Origin: Altibacter sp.
GTDB taxonomy: Bacteria; Bacteroidota; Bacteroidia; Flavobacteriales; Flavobacteriaceae
Direction of reading: 5' to 3'
Length of the DNA stretch: 64,000 bases
Assembly (NCBI RefSeq): GCF_019913785.1
Contig: NZ_JAIOHK010000031.1
Span: 1 to 64,000 of the forward strand
The first letter of the stretch is position 1. Each line of letters begins with the position of its first letter. The notes beneath the pieces were generated by a model. It had not been told where the DNA came from, ran no database searches, and saw only the letters and a list, made by a program, of their open reading frames with translations. The translations under genes were made by a program, and so were the position numbers. Shown here in pieces: positions 44,697 through 53,335 of the stretch.

Positions 44697-46238
44697 TTAC
44701 TTTTTTAGGGATTTCAGATATAAAATTACCGCTTTTCTAATATCATACGCCGCTTCTTCTTTGGTAGGCTCATATACTTTTAAGATTCCTTCATTCTCCT
44801 GTGTTAAAAATGGGATATCGTATCCCTTCAGTAAAAAATCACTAAATGCCACGGTGTAGGTTTGTGATGCATCAATTGGAATTCCATCAATTAACCAACG
44901 ACCTCGCGATCCTTCCCTAATATTAAATCGTTGCAAATAAGCCCCTGTTCCACTGCTTGCCTTTCCAAAATCCAATACTCTTATCAATAAGTCACCGGTA
45001 ATATCGGCATGTACCACCGTACCTCCAAAAGGGAGTACTCGAAAGATATCGAGACTCGTGACTTCACCTTCCAACATATCATCCAAACGAATGGACCCGC
45101 CGTTTACTACGGCAGCAACTACATTTTTATCAAATGAAAGTGCCATGGCGTGGGTAATGATATCGCCAAGATTGGTTTGTATTCCTCTGTTCGCACTATC
45201 AGTTCCATCCAAAGGCGGATCTGCATAATAAATCACCTCATTGGGATCGGAAATCACCTCTTCAATCTTGCTTGCCAAAATCGAATTCCATCGTTTCACA
45301 ATGGCATCGATCTCAGGCTGAGAAGCAATTCGCTCGTCAATAGGCATTAGGTGAGAATCTATCGCCAACTCCTTTGTAAGCGTATTATATGTAAGGGTAT
45401 GAATATAAATAGTCTTCGCATTGGCATCGGCTTTTGCAATCACACCTTGCTCCGTAGGGATCAACATACTGTTGTGTTCATGCCCCCCCATGATGAGTTG
45501 AAGACCGGGTAATCGCTTTGCCAACTCCTTGTCTTCCGATACTTTAATATGAGTTAGCCCTATGACCACATCGGTGTTCAATTCCAGCAGATTGTAAGCT
45601 CTGGTGGCCTCAATATATATATCCCCATAGTGCACAAAATCCTGAGGATTTGAGGGTAAGGTAACACTAAAAAAACCGAGGTTTATCTGGGTTCCATCTG
45701 CATCTTCCAGAGATATGGTATACGTATCGGGTATATAAATATGTCCCTTATTATTCTGAATTGTAAACGGCACGATATCTTCTTCCACAACCCGCCTCAC
45801 ATTGGCCGAAGTCCATGGAAACTTCGATTCGTCCAATCTTTTTTGAAGCGCCTCTTCCCCAATATCAAATTCGTGATTCCCGAAAGTGACCAAGTCAAAA
45901 TTCATGGCGTTCATCACCTCGATCATTTGACGTCCTGCTATTCGCTCTCCTTGATATTTTATAGTACCCAATAAGGACGGATTTAAAAAATCACCTGCCA
46001 TAAAAAGCAGGGTGTTCGGATTCTCTTTTGCAATAGAATCTCGCACATGAGCCACCCGTGCCATCCCGCCATATTTACCACCACTTAAGGGGGCTATTTC
46101 ATAAACATCGTTTAATTGAATTAGTTTAAGCGTGATAATACCATCCTCCTTGTTGGGGTTTTCTACAACAGCTTGTTTGGGTTTACAACCTGTTATAAAA
46201 AGGACAATTAGCAATGTAAGTTGAAGTATTCGTTTCAT
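44697..46238 (-). CDS. 5'-nucleotidase-family lipoprotein
   Basis: A 513-residue lipoprotein from MKRILQLTLLIVLFITGC (lipobox ITGC); the track's 17 earlier residues overlap the upstream gene and are dropped. The metallophosphatase domain shows the metal-binding blocks IQLNDVYEIAP, MAGDFLNPS, FGNHEFDIG and MGGHEHN. The C-terminal substrate domain begins near IDAIVKRWN and contains NGGSIRLDD. It probably hydrolyses nucleotides or related phosphate esters in the periplasm. Coupled to mvaB (1 base apart). Confidence 0.9.
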   Translation of the reverse strand: MKRILQLTLLIVLFITGCKPKQAVVENPNKEDGIITLKLIQLNDVYEIAPLSGGKYGGMARVAHVRDSIAKENPNTLLFMAGDFLNPSLLGTIKYQGERIAGRQMIEVMNAMNFDLVTFGNHEFDIGEEALQKRLDESKFPWTSANVRRVVEEDIVPFTIQNNKGHIYIPDTYTISLEDADGTQINLGFFSVTLPSNPQDFVHYGDIYIEATRAYNLLELNTDVVIGLTHIKVSEDKELAKRLPGLQLIMGGHEHNSMLIPTEQGVIAKADANAKTIYIHTLTYNTLTKELAIDSHLMPIDERIASQPEIDAIVKRWNSILASKIEEVISDPNEVIYYADPPLDGTDSANRGIQTNLGDIITHAMALSFDKNVVAAVVNGGSIRLDDMLEGEVTSLDIFRVLPFGGTVVHADITGDLLIRVLDFGKASSGTGAYLQRFNIREGSRGRWLIDGIPIDASQTYTVAFSDFLLKGYDIPFLTQENEGILKVYEPTKEEAAYDIRKAVILYLKSLKK

Positions 46239-46239
46239 A

Positions 46240-47103
46240 TTAATGGTATTTGGTAAATATTTTTGTAGCCTCATTATGGGCACTTTCAAATGACATGGAG
46301 TTGATATTACTTGCTACTTTCTCGGCAGTAAAATAACTCAGCATTTTTTCGGTGGGCATGTTCCCCGTGAGTTCATCCTTTGCCATGGGACATCCTCCAA
46401 ATCCTTGAATAGCGCCATCAAACCTTCTGCAACCCGCCTTGAAGGCTGCATCTATTTTTTCATGCCAGGCAGTTGGGGTTGTATGTAAATGTGCCCCAAA
46501 TTCGATATGTGGATACTTCGGAATTAAATTCGAAAATAAATACGTAATTATTTCGGGTGTTGAAGTGCCAACCGTATCACTTAATGACAGGATCTTAACA
46601 CCCATGTCCGAAAGCGTTTCGGTCCATTCGCCCACAATATTGACATTCCAAGGGTCGCCATAGGGATTCCCGAATCCCATGGACAAATAAGCCACCACCT
46701 CTTTACTATTTTTTTCAGCTAGGTGTAAAATCTCATGAAGCACCTCTATTGACTGTGCAATCGTTTTATGAGTATTTCGCATCTGAAAGTTTTCAGAAAT
46801 TGAAAAAGGATATCCCAAATAATGAATTTCGGGGTGTACAACCGCCTCCTCTGTTCCTCGTACATTTGCCACAATGGCCAATAATTTACTTTCGGTGGCA
46901 GACAAATCCAACTGAGACAACACTTTTGCTGTATCCTGCATTTGTGGAATGGCCTTGGGAGACACAAAGCTACCAAAGTCAATCGTGTCAAAACCACAGC
47001 GCAATAGTGCCTGTATGTATTGTACTTTTTCTCCGGTAGGAATCCAATCCTTAATGCCTTGCATGGCATCTCTGGGACATTCTATCAGTTTTACTTTTTG
47101 CAT
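46240..47103 (-). CDS. mvaB: hydroxymethylglutaryl-CoA lyase
   Basis: Cleaves HMG-CoA to acetyl-CoA and acetoacetate, the last step of leucine breakdown. The 287-residue HMGL-like TIM barrel shows IECPRDAMQGIKDWIPT near the start, HLHTTPTAWHEKIDAAFKAGC (metal HxH) and the FGGCPMAKDELTGN loop with the active-site Cys. It pairs functionally with the leucine dehydrogenase elsewhere in the window, though not as an operon. Confidence 0.92.
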   Translation of the reverse strand: MQKVKLIECPRDAMQGIKDWIPTGEKVQYIQALLRCGFDTIDFGSFVSPKAIPQMQDTAKVLSQLDLSATESKLLAIVANVRGTEEAVVHPEIHYLGYPFSISENFQMRNTHKTIAQSIEVLHEILHLAEKNSKEVVAYLSMGFGNPYGDPWNVNIVGEWTETLSDMGVKILSLSDTVGTSTPEIITYLFSNLIPKYPHIEFGAHLHTTPTAWHEKIDAAFKAGCRRFDGAIQGFGGCPMAKDELTGNMPTEKMLSYFTAEKVASNINSMSFESAHNEATKIFTKYH

Positions 47104-47212
47104 TAGCGTAAAGATAGTATTTCTCTGTTTACTTCTGAAAGCTTTTTAAGGCTTCTAAATCGCTCTTTTTATCCATAGATCCCCAAACATTGCGTACGGT
47201 ATAGTGCCGCCT

Positions 47213-47827
47213 TTAGGGAATTAAGATATACACGGCGATGCCCACAAAGACCAAAATCTGAAGCCATTTTAAAACAACACCCACCGATTTACGGGTCTTC
47301 AAATAATTAGAAATACTGCCCGCCAACAAGGCAATGGAACTGAAGGTTATAAAAGAAACCACCATGAATGTCCCACCGAGAATATAAAATTGAAGTATCG
47401 TATTTCCATTGGGATCCCATAAAAAAGCAGGGAAAAAAGCGAGAAAAAAGATGAGTACCTTCGGATTTACCAAATTCATGATCACACCGATTTTGTACAA
47501 TTCCCAATATGTTTTTTTATGGGTATTGCCCCCTATTGAAATCGTGGCGTCGCTTCTAAAAACGCTATAAGCCAGATATAATAAATACAAGGCCCCCAGT
47601 ACTTTTAAGGCGTAAAACAAGCCGTCTGAAGCGGCAATTAACGCAGACAGTCCGAAAGCCAAGAGCGTGGTGTGCACAATACAACCGCTTATCAATCCTG
47701 CGGTAGTGGCAATCCCACTTCTACTCCCGTTTGCTAAGGATTGGGTAAGGACATAAATATTATCGGGGCCGGGAGATAGCGCCAATGCCAAAGTTGCTGC
47801 CATGAATAAGTAAAGACTTTCGAGCAT
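47213..47827 (-). CDS. LysE-family amino-acid exporter
   Basis: A 204-residue, six-helix membrane protein of the LysE/RhtB group. The signature is ALALSPGPDNIYVLTQSLANGSRSGI near the start. It should export an amino acid or derivative. Its start lies 2 bases after the pyrD stop, so the two share a transcript. The reading frame stays open for 25 more codons after one TAA (see findings). Confidence 0.88.
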   Translation of the reverse strand: MLESLYLFMAATLALALSPGPDNIYVLTQSLANGSRSGIATTAGLISGCIVHTTLLAFGLSALIAASDGLFYALKVLGALYLLYLAYSVFRSDATISIGGNTHKKTYWELYKIGVIMNLVNPKVLIFFLAFFPAFLWDPNGNTILQFYILGGTFMVVSFITFSSIALLAGSISNYLKTRKSVGVVLKWLQILVFVGIAVYILIP

Positions 47828-47829
47828 TC

Positions 47830-48858
47830 TTATTCCTTTTTCAACAGTGCCTTATTAATATTTTTTATAAGTTTCGGGCCTTCATAAATAAACCCTGTGT
47901 ATAATTGTACCAAACTCGCTCCTGCGTGCAATTTTTCCAAAGCATCCTCAGGACTGTGAATGCCACCTACCCCAATAATAGGAAAGGCATGGTTACTTTT
48001 TTCAGAAAGAAACCCAATTATTTCGGTGGCGCGATTTGTTAACGGTTTACCGCTTAGCCCCCCCATTTCATCTCTATTTTCAGAAACAAGGCCGTCTCGA
48101 GTGATGGTGGTATTAGTAGCTATTACACCGTCAATTTTTGTTTCTGAAACAATTTCTATAATATCTAGTAATTGCTCATTGGTCAAATCGGGAGCAATTT
48201 TTAAAAGAATGGGCTTCCTTTTTAATTTCTCGGCGTTTTTATTCTGAAGTGTTTGTAGCAATTTGGTAAGTGGTTCCTTATCCTGAAGCGCTCGCAGGTT
48301 GGGAGTATTGGGGGAACTCACATTAACCACAAAATAGTCCACATGGTCAAATAGCGCTTCAAAGCAGATGAGATAGTCGTTCACCGCGGCTTCGTTGGGC
48401 GTAGCTTTGTTCTTGCCAATATTGCCCCCTATAAGCACATGCCCTCTTCCTTTTGTATTTTTTTTCAAACGTGCAACGGCTTCAACAACGCCGCCGTTAT
48501 TAAAACCCATACGGTTTATCAAAGCCGAATCCTCCTTCAGCCGAAACAATCTTTTTTTGGGATTCCCGGCCTGTGGCTTCGGCGTCAACGTTCCTATTTC
48601 AATAAACCCGAAGCCAAAATTGGATAATTCCTTGAACAATTTCGCATCCTTGTCGAAACCTGCGGCAAGACCTACCGGATTTGGAAATTTAAGTCCGAAA
48701 AGTTCGCGTTCCAGTTTTGGATTGTTAACTTTATACAGTTTTCTGAAAAGTCCCCCAAAACCAATTTTATGTAAAAAACGAAGCATCGAAAATGTGAAGT
48801 AATGGATCTTTTCCGGGTCGAAAAGGTATAGGATAGGTCTAATTATTACTTTGTACAT
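47830..48858 (-). CDS. pyrD: dihydroorotate dehydrogenase (quinone)
   Basis: Oxidises dihydroorotate to orotate in pyrimidine synthesis, passing electrons to quinone. The 342-residue class 2 enzyme has the N-terminal membrane-associating helices ([21 protein letters not shown]), [27 protein letters not shown] with the catalytic Ser region, NTTITRDGL and [16 protein letters not shown]. It has a -7 box upstream. Confidence 0.96.
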   Translation of the reverse strand: MYKVIIRPILYLFDPEKIHYFTFSMLRFLHKIGFGGLFRKLYKVNNPKLERELFGLKFPNPVGLAAGFDKDAKLFKELSNFGFGFIEIGTLTPKPQAGNPKKRLFRLKEDSALINRMGFNNGGVVEAVARLKKNTKGRGHVLIGGNIGKNKATPNEAAVNDYLICFEALFDHVDYFVVNVSSPNTPNLRALQDKEPLTKLLQTLQNKNAEKLKRKPILLKIAPDLTNEQLLDIIEIVSETKIDGVIATNTTITRDGLVSENRDEMGGLSGKPLTNRATEIIGFLSEKSNHAFPIIGVGGIHSPEDALEKLHAGASLVQLYTGFIYEGPKLIKNINKALLKKE

Positions 48859-48877
48859 ATGCTTCTGAAATCTTTTG

Positions 48878-48885
48878 CAAAAATA
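48878..48885 (-). promoter_or_regulatory. pyrD -7 box
   Basis: The minus strand reads TATTTTTG 20 bases before the pyrD ATG, in the 88-base gap between the divergent pyrD and pepT genes. No -33 TTG at the right place. Confidence 0.4.
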
Positions 48886-48946
48886 GTATTAAACTGTGTA
48901 ATTGTTATTTTGAATATGTTTTAATTTGTACCGAAATTGATTTATT

Positions 48947-50185
48947 ATGATCGAAAAACAACACCTTATAGACCGATTTGTACGCTACGTAACCGTGGAT
49001 ACCGAGAGCGATCCCGAAAGTGACACTACGCCAAGCAGTGCAAAACAATGGGATCTGGCCAATGCTTTGGTCGAAGAGTTGAAGCAAATTGGGATGCAGG
49101 AAGTCACTATTGATGAGAACGCATACATCATGGCCACCTTACCCAGTAATATAGCAGATGAAGTTCCTGTAATTGGTTTTATTTCACACTTCGACACTAC
49201 CCCCGACTTTACGGGTGCCAATGTAAAGCCGCAGATTATAGAAAATTACGACGGCAAGGACATTGTCTTAAATGAAGCCGAAGACATCGTACTATCACCC
49301 GATCTTTTTGAAGATCTATTACTCTATAAAGGTAAGACCTTAATTACCACCGATGGCACTACTTTATTGGGAGCCGATGATAAGGCAGGGATCGCCGAAA
49401 TTATTTCGGCTATGGAGTACCTTATCAATCATCCGGAAATAAAACACGGAAAAATTAGAGTAGGCTTTACGCCCGATGAAGAAATTGGCCGCGGGGCGCA
49501 TAAATTCGATGTGAAAAAATTTGGTGCCGATTGGGCTTATACCATGGATGGTAGCCAGATTGGCGAATTGGAATATGAAAATTTCAATGCGGCCGGAGCC
49601 GTTGTAACCATTAAAGGCAAGATCGTGCATCCGGGATATGCCAAGGGCAAGATGATCAATAGTATGTATATCGCGACCGAATTTATTAACTCCTTACCCC
49701 GATTGGAAACCCCGGAACATACCGAAGGTCGCCAAGGTTTCTTTCATCTCTACAGCCTTAACGGAGGTGTTGACAATACCAAATTGCAATATATTATTAG
49801 AGATCACGATAAAGGTCATTTTGAGGCGCGTAAAAAAATGATACTACAATTGGCTGAAGAACTAAACGAACAATATGAAAAGGAGATCATCACGGTTGAA
49901 ATAAAGGACCAGTATTATAATATGCGCGAAAAGATTGAACCCGTGATGCATATTGTTGATATAGCTGAAAAAGCGATGAAAATGGCCGGAATAGAACCTA
50001 TCATTAAACCCATTAGAGGAGGAACTGATGGTTCTCAATTGAGTTTTATGGGCTTACCCTGCCCAAATATTTTTGCCGGGGGCCATAATTTTCACGGTCG
50101 CTACGAATATGTCCCGGTAGAAAGTATGCAAAAAGCCATCGAAGTAATTGTAAATATTGCACAATTAGTTGCTTTAAAAAAATAG
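48947..50185 (+). CDS. pepT: peptidase T (tripeptide aminopeptidase)
   Basis: Cytosolic di-zinc M20 aminopeptidase releasing N-terminal residues from tripeptides. The 412 residues include [18 protein letters not shown] (first zinc His), [27 protein letters not shown] (Glu-Glu pair), [16 protein letters not shown] and [22 protein letters not shown]. The flanking terminator shows a single-gene unit. Confidence 0.96.
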   Translation: MIEKQHLIDRFVRYVTVDTESDPESDTTPSSAKQWDLANALVEELKQIGMQEVTIDENAYIMATLPSNIADEVPVIGFISHFDTTPDFTGANVKPQIIENYDGKDIVLNEAEDIVLSPDLFEDLLLYKGKTLITTDGTTLLGADDKAGIAEIISAMEYLINHPEIKHGKIRVGFTPDEEIGRGAHKFDVKKFGADWAYTMDGSQIGELEYENFNAAGAVVTIKGKIVHPGYAKGKMINSMYIATEFINSLPRLETPEHTEGRQGFFHLYSLNGGVDNTKLQYIIRDHDKGHFEARKKMILQLAEELNEQYEKEIITVEIKDQYYNMREKIEPVMHIVDIAEKAMKMAGIEPIIKPIRGGTDGSQLSFMGLPCPNIFAGGHNFHGRYEYVPVESMQKAIEVIVNIAQLVALKK

Positions 50186-50207
50186 CGTTTTGCTAAAAGT
50201 ATTTGTA

Positions 50208-50243
50208 TAAAAAAAGCCTTCAGATATTCTGAAGGCTTTTTTA
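50208..50243. terminator. bidirectional terminator
   Basis: AAAAAAGCCTTCAGA-TAT-TCTGAAGGCTTTTTT between the convergent pepT and yajC genes, with A- and T-runs on both flanks. Confidence 0.9.
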
Positions 50244-50261
50244 TGCTGTTTAAAAATACAA

Positions 50262-50552
50262 CTATTTTTTGGCAGGAGCGTTTGCCTTATTTGTCATTTC
50301 CATAGAAAGAGCAGAACGTTCAAATTTCACCTTTCCGGCTCCCGTTTCTATTATACAGGTGCCATCGTCATTGATTTCCAATAACTTTCCGTGTAATCCA
50401 CTTTTGGTTACTATTTTATCTCCTTTGCTAAGTCCCTTGTCAAAGTTCTTTTCCTGCTTCATTTTTTTTCGTTGTGGTAATACAATGAAAAATATAATAA
50501 AGACCGCAAAGAGCAAAAGGGGTCCTAAAAATTGTTGCATATCTCCACCCAT
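50262..50552 (-). CDS. yajC: preprotein translocase subunit YajC
   Basis: A 96-residue accessory subunit of the Sec translocon: one N-terminal membrane helix (LLLFAVFIIFFIVLPQRKKMKQE) and the family's cytoplasmic domain (GLSKGDKIVTKSGLHGKLLEI). Last gene of nusB-DUF1573-yajC, a gene order common in Bacteroidota. Two bases after the DUF1573 gene. Confidence 0.95.
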   Translation of the reverse strand: MGGDMQQFLGPLLLFAVFIIFFIVLPQRKKMKQEKNFDKGLSKGDKIVTKSGLHGKLLEINDDGTCIIETGAGKVKFERSALSMEMTNKANAPAKK

Positions 50553-50554
50553 CC

Positions 50555-51040
50555 TTATTGGGTTTTAATAACGTTTGCCTGTCCTCCGGCTGCGCCTTCA
50601 GGTGCATTTACAAACGCCTTTATTTTAATAGTTTCAGTTCCAGCAGCAGTATTGGCAGTAATAGTAACTGTCTTACTCACTTGATTCTTCCCACTACCGT
50701 TAAATTTCACCAACATTTCTCCTTTTTCACCGGGAGCAACTGGCGCTTTAGTGTATTCAGGTACAGTACATCCACAGCTACTTTTTGCATCCACAATTAC
50801 TAGAGGTGCATTTCCTGTATTTGTAAACTTAAAGATATGCTCTACAGGAGTTCCTTGTGCGATAGCTCCAAAGTCATGTTCAACCTCATCAAAAGTCATG
50901 ACAGGAACCTCTCCTGCCTTAGCATTTGTTTCTGCAGCAGCAGCAACATTTTCCTCATTTACTTTGTCAGCAGCGTTTTCTTTACATGAAGTAAAAGCGA
51001 AAACAGATAAGACTGCTACAATTAAAATTGATTTTTTCAT
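50555..51040 (-). CDS. DUF1573 lipoprotein
   Basis: A 161-residue lipoprotein (signal ending AFTSC) with one DUF1573 immunoglobulin-like domain: FDEVEHDFGAIAQGTPVEHIFKFTNTGNAPLVI, then AKSSCGCTVPEYTKAPVAPGEKG, the Cys-x-Cys signature. Function unknown; the domain resembles ASH/MSP-type beta folds. Between nusB and yajC in a tight operon. Confidence 0.92.
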   Translation of the reverse strand: MKKSILIVAVLSVFAFTSCKENAADKVNEENVAAAAETNAKAGEVPVMTFDEVEHDFGAIAQGTPVEHIFKFTNTGNAPLVIVDAKSSCGCTVPEYTKAPVAPGEKGEMLVKFNGSGKNQVSKTVTITANTAAGTETIKIKAFVNAPEGAAGGQANVIKTQ

Positions 51041-51093
51041 AGAATTAAAAATTTTAGGTTTTAAGCGTGGCTAAAATACTTATTTTTTTGGTT

Positions 51094-52038
51094 TTATGTA
51101 AGGCCTCGCCCGATTTTCTTTATTTTATTAGCTTCGGAAAAATCCTTCACCAATTTATCGAGTATTCCATTAATAAACAGGCTGCTTTTAGGGGTAGAGT
51201 ATTCTTTCGAAATCTCCAGATATTCGTTTATAGTTGCCCGCACAGGGATGGAAGGAAAATTTAAAAACTCCGAAATACCCATCTTTAAAATAATCATATC
51301 TATTTCGGCGATCCTTTCGGTATCCCAATTAGGTGTTTTTCCTTCTATTTCCTTACTCAATTTTTCATTATTCAGAATTACTTTTCGGAATAATTGAAGT
51401 GCATAGTCGCGATCCTCTTCATTTTTGTACAATTCAGGAATTAACGTAGCACCACTATTCTTCTTGCTAATCTTCGAAAGCACTTTAATCAGTACCGTAT
51501 TCACGATAGGAAAATCATCTATCCATGTCAACCGCCTGTCTTCTAAATATTCATACAGCTTGTCGTTGGGAGCAATTACCTCTTTATACAATCGGATTAC
51601 AAAATTTTTATCATCGGCAAAAGTAGTATCCACGTTGCCTAAATATGTAACATACCAATCTTGTTCGAGTAAAGATTTAAATATAATACGCACGTATTCG
51701 TCATCGTCCTTCCAGTAATTCAGCTTTTTATTTTTAATAGCTTGTGCTAAGAATGGGTTTTTTGAAATAAGTTCCAGAAGTTGATTATCTACAAAGGCGC
51801 GACTGGGATTTTTTTCTGTGGCTGTCGCCAAATGTTTTTGCTGCGAAATCTCCATGTAGACTGCGGCATGTTCCTTCAGTGCGACCAATAACTGAAGCAT
51901 TAGCAAATACAGGTCGAGCATTTGGTCTATGCTATACCATAAGAATTTTTCCTGCTTATCAAGGTCTTGATGGTCGCTCTGATTAAAGGCGTAAATAGAC
52001 TGTAACACTTTTACCCTAATATGTCTTCTTGTAAGCAT
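51094..52038 (-). CDS. nusB: transcription antitermination factor NusB, long form
   Basis: Binds boxA RNA with NusE to promote antitermination on rRNA operons. I start at MLTRRHIRVKVLQSIYAF (52038), 10 codons inside the track ORF. The NusB domain proper is the last 140 residues (RDYALQLFRKVILNNEKLSKEI, AEIDMIILKMGISEFLNFPSIPVRATINEYLEISKEYSTPKSSLFINGILD). About 170 residues of extra helical sequence precede it, giving 314 residues against about 140 in E. coli; this extension is usual in the phylum. Confidence 0.94.
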   Translation of the reverse strand: MLTRRHIRVKVLQSIYAFNQSDHQDLDKQEKFLWYSIDQMLDLYLLMLQLLVALKEHAAVYMEISQQKHLATATEKNPSRAFVDNQLLELISKNPFLAQAIKNKKLNYWKDDDEYVRIIFKSLLEQDWYVTYLGNVDTTFADDKNFVIRLYKEVIAPNDKLYEYLEDRRLTWIDDFPIVNTVLIKVLSKISKKNSGATLIPELYKNEEDRDYALQLFRKVILNNEKLSKEIEGKTPNWDTERIAEIDMIILKMGISEFLNFPSIPVRATINEYLEISKEYSTPKSSLFINGILDKLVKDFSEANKIKKIGRGLT

Positions 52039-52057
52039 AATTGTATAAAGAACATTT

Positions 52058-52090
52058 GAAAAAAACAACGCACAAGTAAAACCTTGTGCG
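52058..52090 (-). terminator. terminator downstream of leucine dehydrogenase, overlapping nusB 5' end
   Basis: Minus strand: CGCACAAG-GTTTTA-CTTGTGCG, then TTG and seven T. A good intrinsic terminator for the leucine dehydrogenase transcript. It lies between the nusB -7 box and the nusB start codon, so transcripts from the nusB promoter must start at its edge or inside it. Confidence 0.75.
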
Positions 52091-52093
52091 CTG

Positions 52094-52101
52094 CAAAGAT
52101 A
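52094..52101 (-). promoter_or_regulatory. nusB -7 box
   Basis: The minus strand reads TATCTTTG, ending 4 bases before the first arm of the terminator stem. No TTG is seen at -33. Confidence 0.5.
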
Positions 52102-52118
52102 CTATTTAAATGTAAAAA

Positions 52119-53216
52119 CTATTGGTTATTTTTTTTTGCATCAATTCGTGATTGTGCAATATCCAATGCTGCTTGGTGGGTAGTTACTCCATTGGTTTCG
52201 GCATTGGTAAGAATTTCTAAGGTAGTGTTATAGATATTCTCAGTCTTACGTATTATCTCTTTACGACCGTAATTCTCCAATTCGGCATAAACATTAATAA
52301 TTCCACCCGCATTGATCAAGAAATCCGGTGCATATACAATACCTCGATCCCGAAGCATCAGACCGTGTTTCTTCTCGTCTGCCAGTTGGTTGTTTGCCGC
52401 ACCGGCGATGATTTTAGCCTGTATTTGATTAATGGTAGTATCGTTTATTGTAGCCCCTAAAGCACAAGGCGCATAGATATCCATTTTTTCAGCATACAAA
52501 TTACTCCCGCCATAGATTTCAACACTGTACTTATCGCGAATTTCTTCCAATCGCTTCTGATTGATGTCTGCGATATAAACCTTCGCTCCTTCATTGGTCA
52601 GGTTTTCAACTAAGGCTTCACCAACGTTTCCAATGCCTTCAACATAGATTACTTTGTCCTCGAGTAAATCGCTTCCGAAGGTGTATTTGGCGGCCGCCTT
52701 CATTCCCATAAATACGCCATAAGCCGTGATAGGAGATGGGTTTCCGGCGCCACCGTTTGCTTCAGAAATTCCGGTTACATAGGGAGTTACCGTTCTCACT
52801 AGGTCCATGTCGGAAGTTTCCATTCCCACATCTTCAGCAGTGATGTACTTTCCGCTTAACGAATGTACAAACTCACCAAATTTTTTCATTAATTCCGGCG
52901 TTTTCTCCGTTTTGGCATCGCCAATAATTACTGCTTTTCCACCTCCAAGATTCAATCCGGTGATTGCCGATTTAAAGGTCATACCACGTGAAAGTCTTAA
53001 AACATCGTTCAGGGCATCCCATTCACTTTGATATTTCCACATTCTGGTGCCTCCTAAAGCAGGTCCCAAAACCGTATTGTGGATTCCAATTATTGCTTTT
53101 AATCCTGTATCTTTGTCGTTGCAAAAAACAACTTGTTCGTGATTATCGAAGGACAACTGCCCAAATACCGGGTCTATTTTGTGAAGTTCATTTGATTTTA
53201 CTACTTCCGTCACCAT
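52119..53216 (-). CDS. leucine (branched-chain) dehydrogenase
   Basis: NAD-dependent oxidative deamination of leucine, valine or isoleucine. The 365-residue Glu/Leu/Phe/Val dehydrogenase has ALGGTRMWKY, ITGLNLGGGKAVIIGD with the catalytic Lys, TAEDVGMET, and the Rossmann segment VIYVEGIGNVGEALVENL. The length and LGGTRM motif suit leucine rather than glutamate dehydrogenase. It has a strong promoter and a terminator. Confidence 0.92.
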   Translation of the reverse strand: MVTEVVKSNELHKIDPVFGQLSFDNHEQVVFCNDKDTGLKAIIGIHNTVLGPALGGTRMWKYQSEWDALNDVLRLSRGMTFKSAITGLNLGGGKAVIIGDAKTEKTPELMKKFGEFVHSLSGKYITAEDVGMETSDMDLVRTVTPYVTGISEANGGAGNPSPITAYGVFMGMKAAAKYTFGSDLLEDKVIYVEGIGNVGEALVENLTNEGAKVYIADINQKRLEEIRDKYSVEIYGGSNLYAEKMDIYAPCALGATINDTTINQIQAKIIAGAANNQLADEKKHGLMLRDRGIVYAPDFLINAGGIINVYAELENYGRKEIIRKTENIYNTTLEILTNAETNGVTTHQAALDIAQSRIDAKKNNQ

Positions 53217-53256
53217 GCTTTTTTTATATTTTTATACATCCCTTAAAAAGGACGTG

Positions 53257-53287
53257 CAAAAGTAGTTGAATACTAACAATATCACAA
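53257..53287 (-). promoter_or_regulatory. leucine dehydrogenase promoter
   Basis: The minus strand reads TTG, 20 bases, TACTTTTG, 41 bases before the start codon. Confidence 0.7.
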
Positions 53288-53335
53288 ATAAATTGTTGTT
53301 AAAATAAGGATATGTTAATAAATTATATCTTCTAA

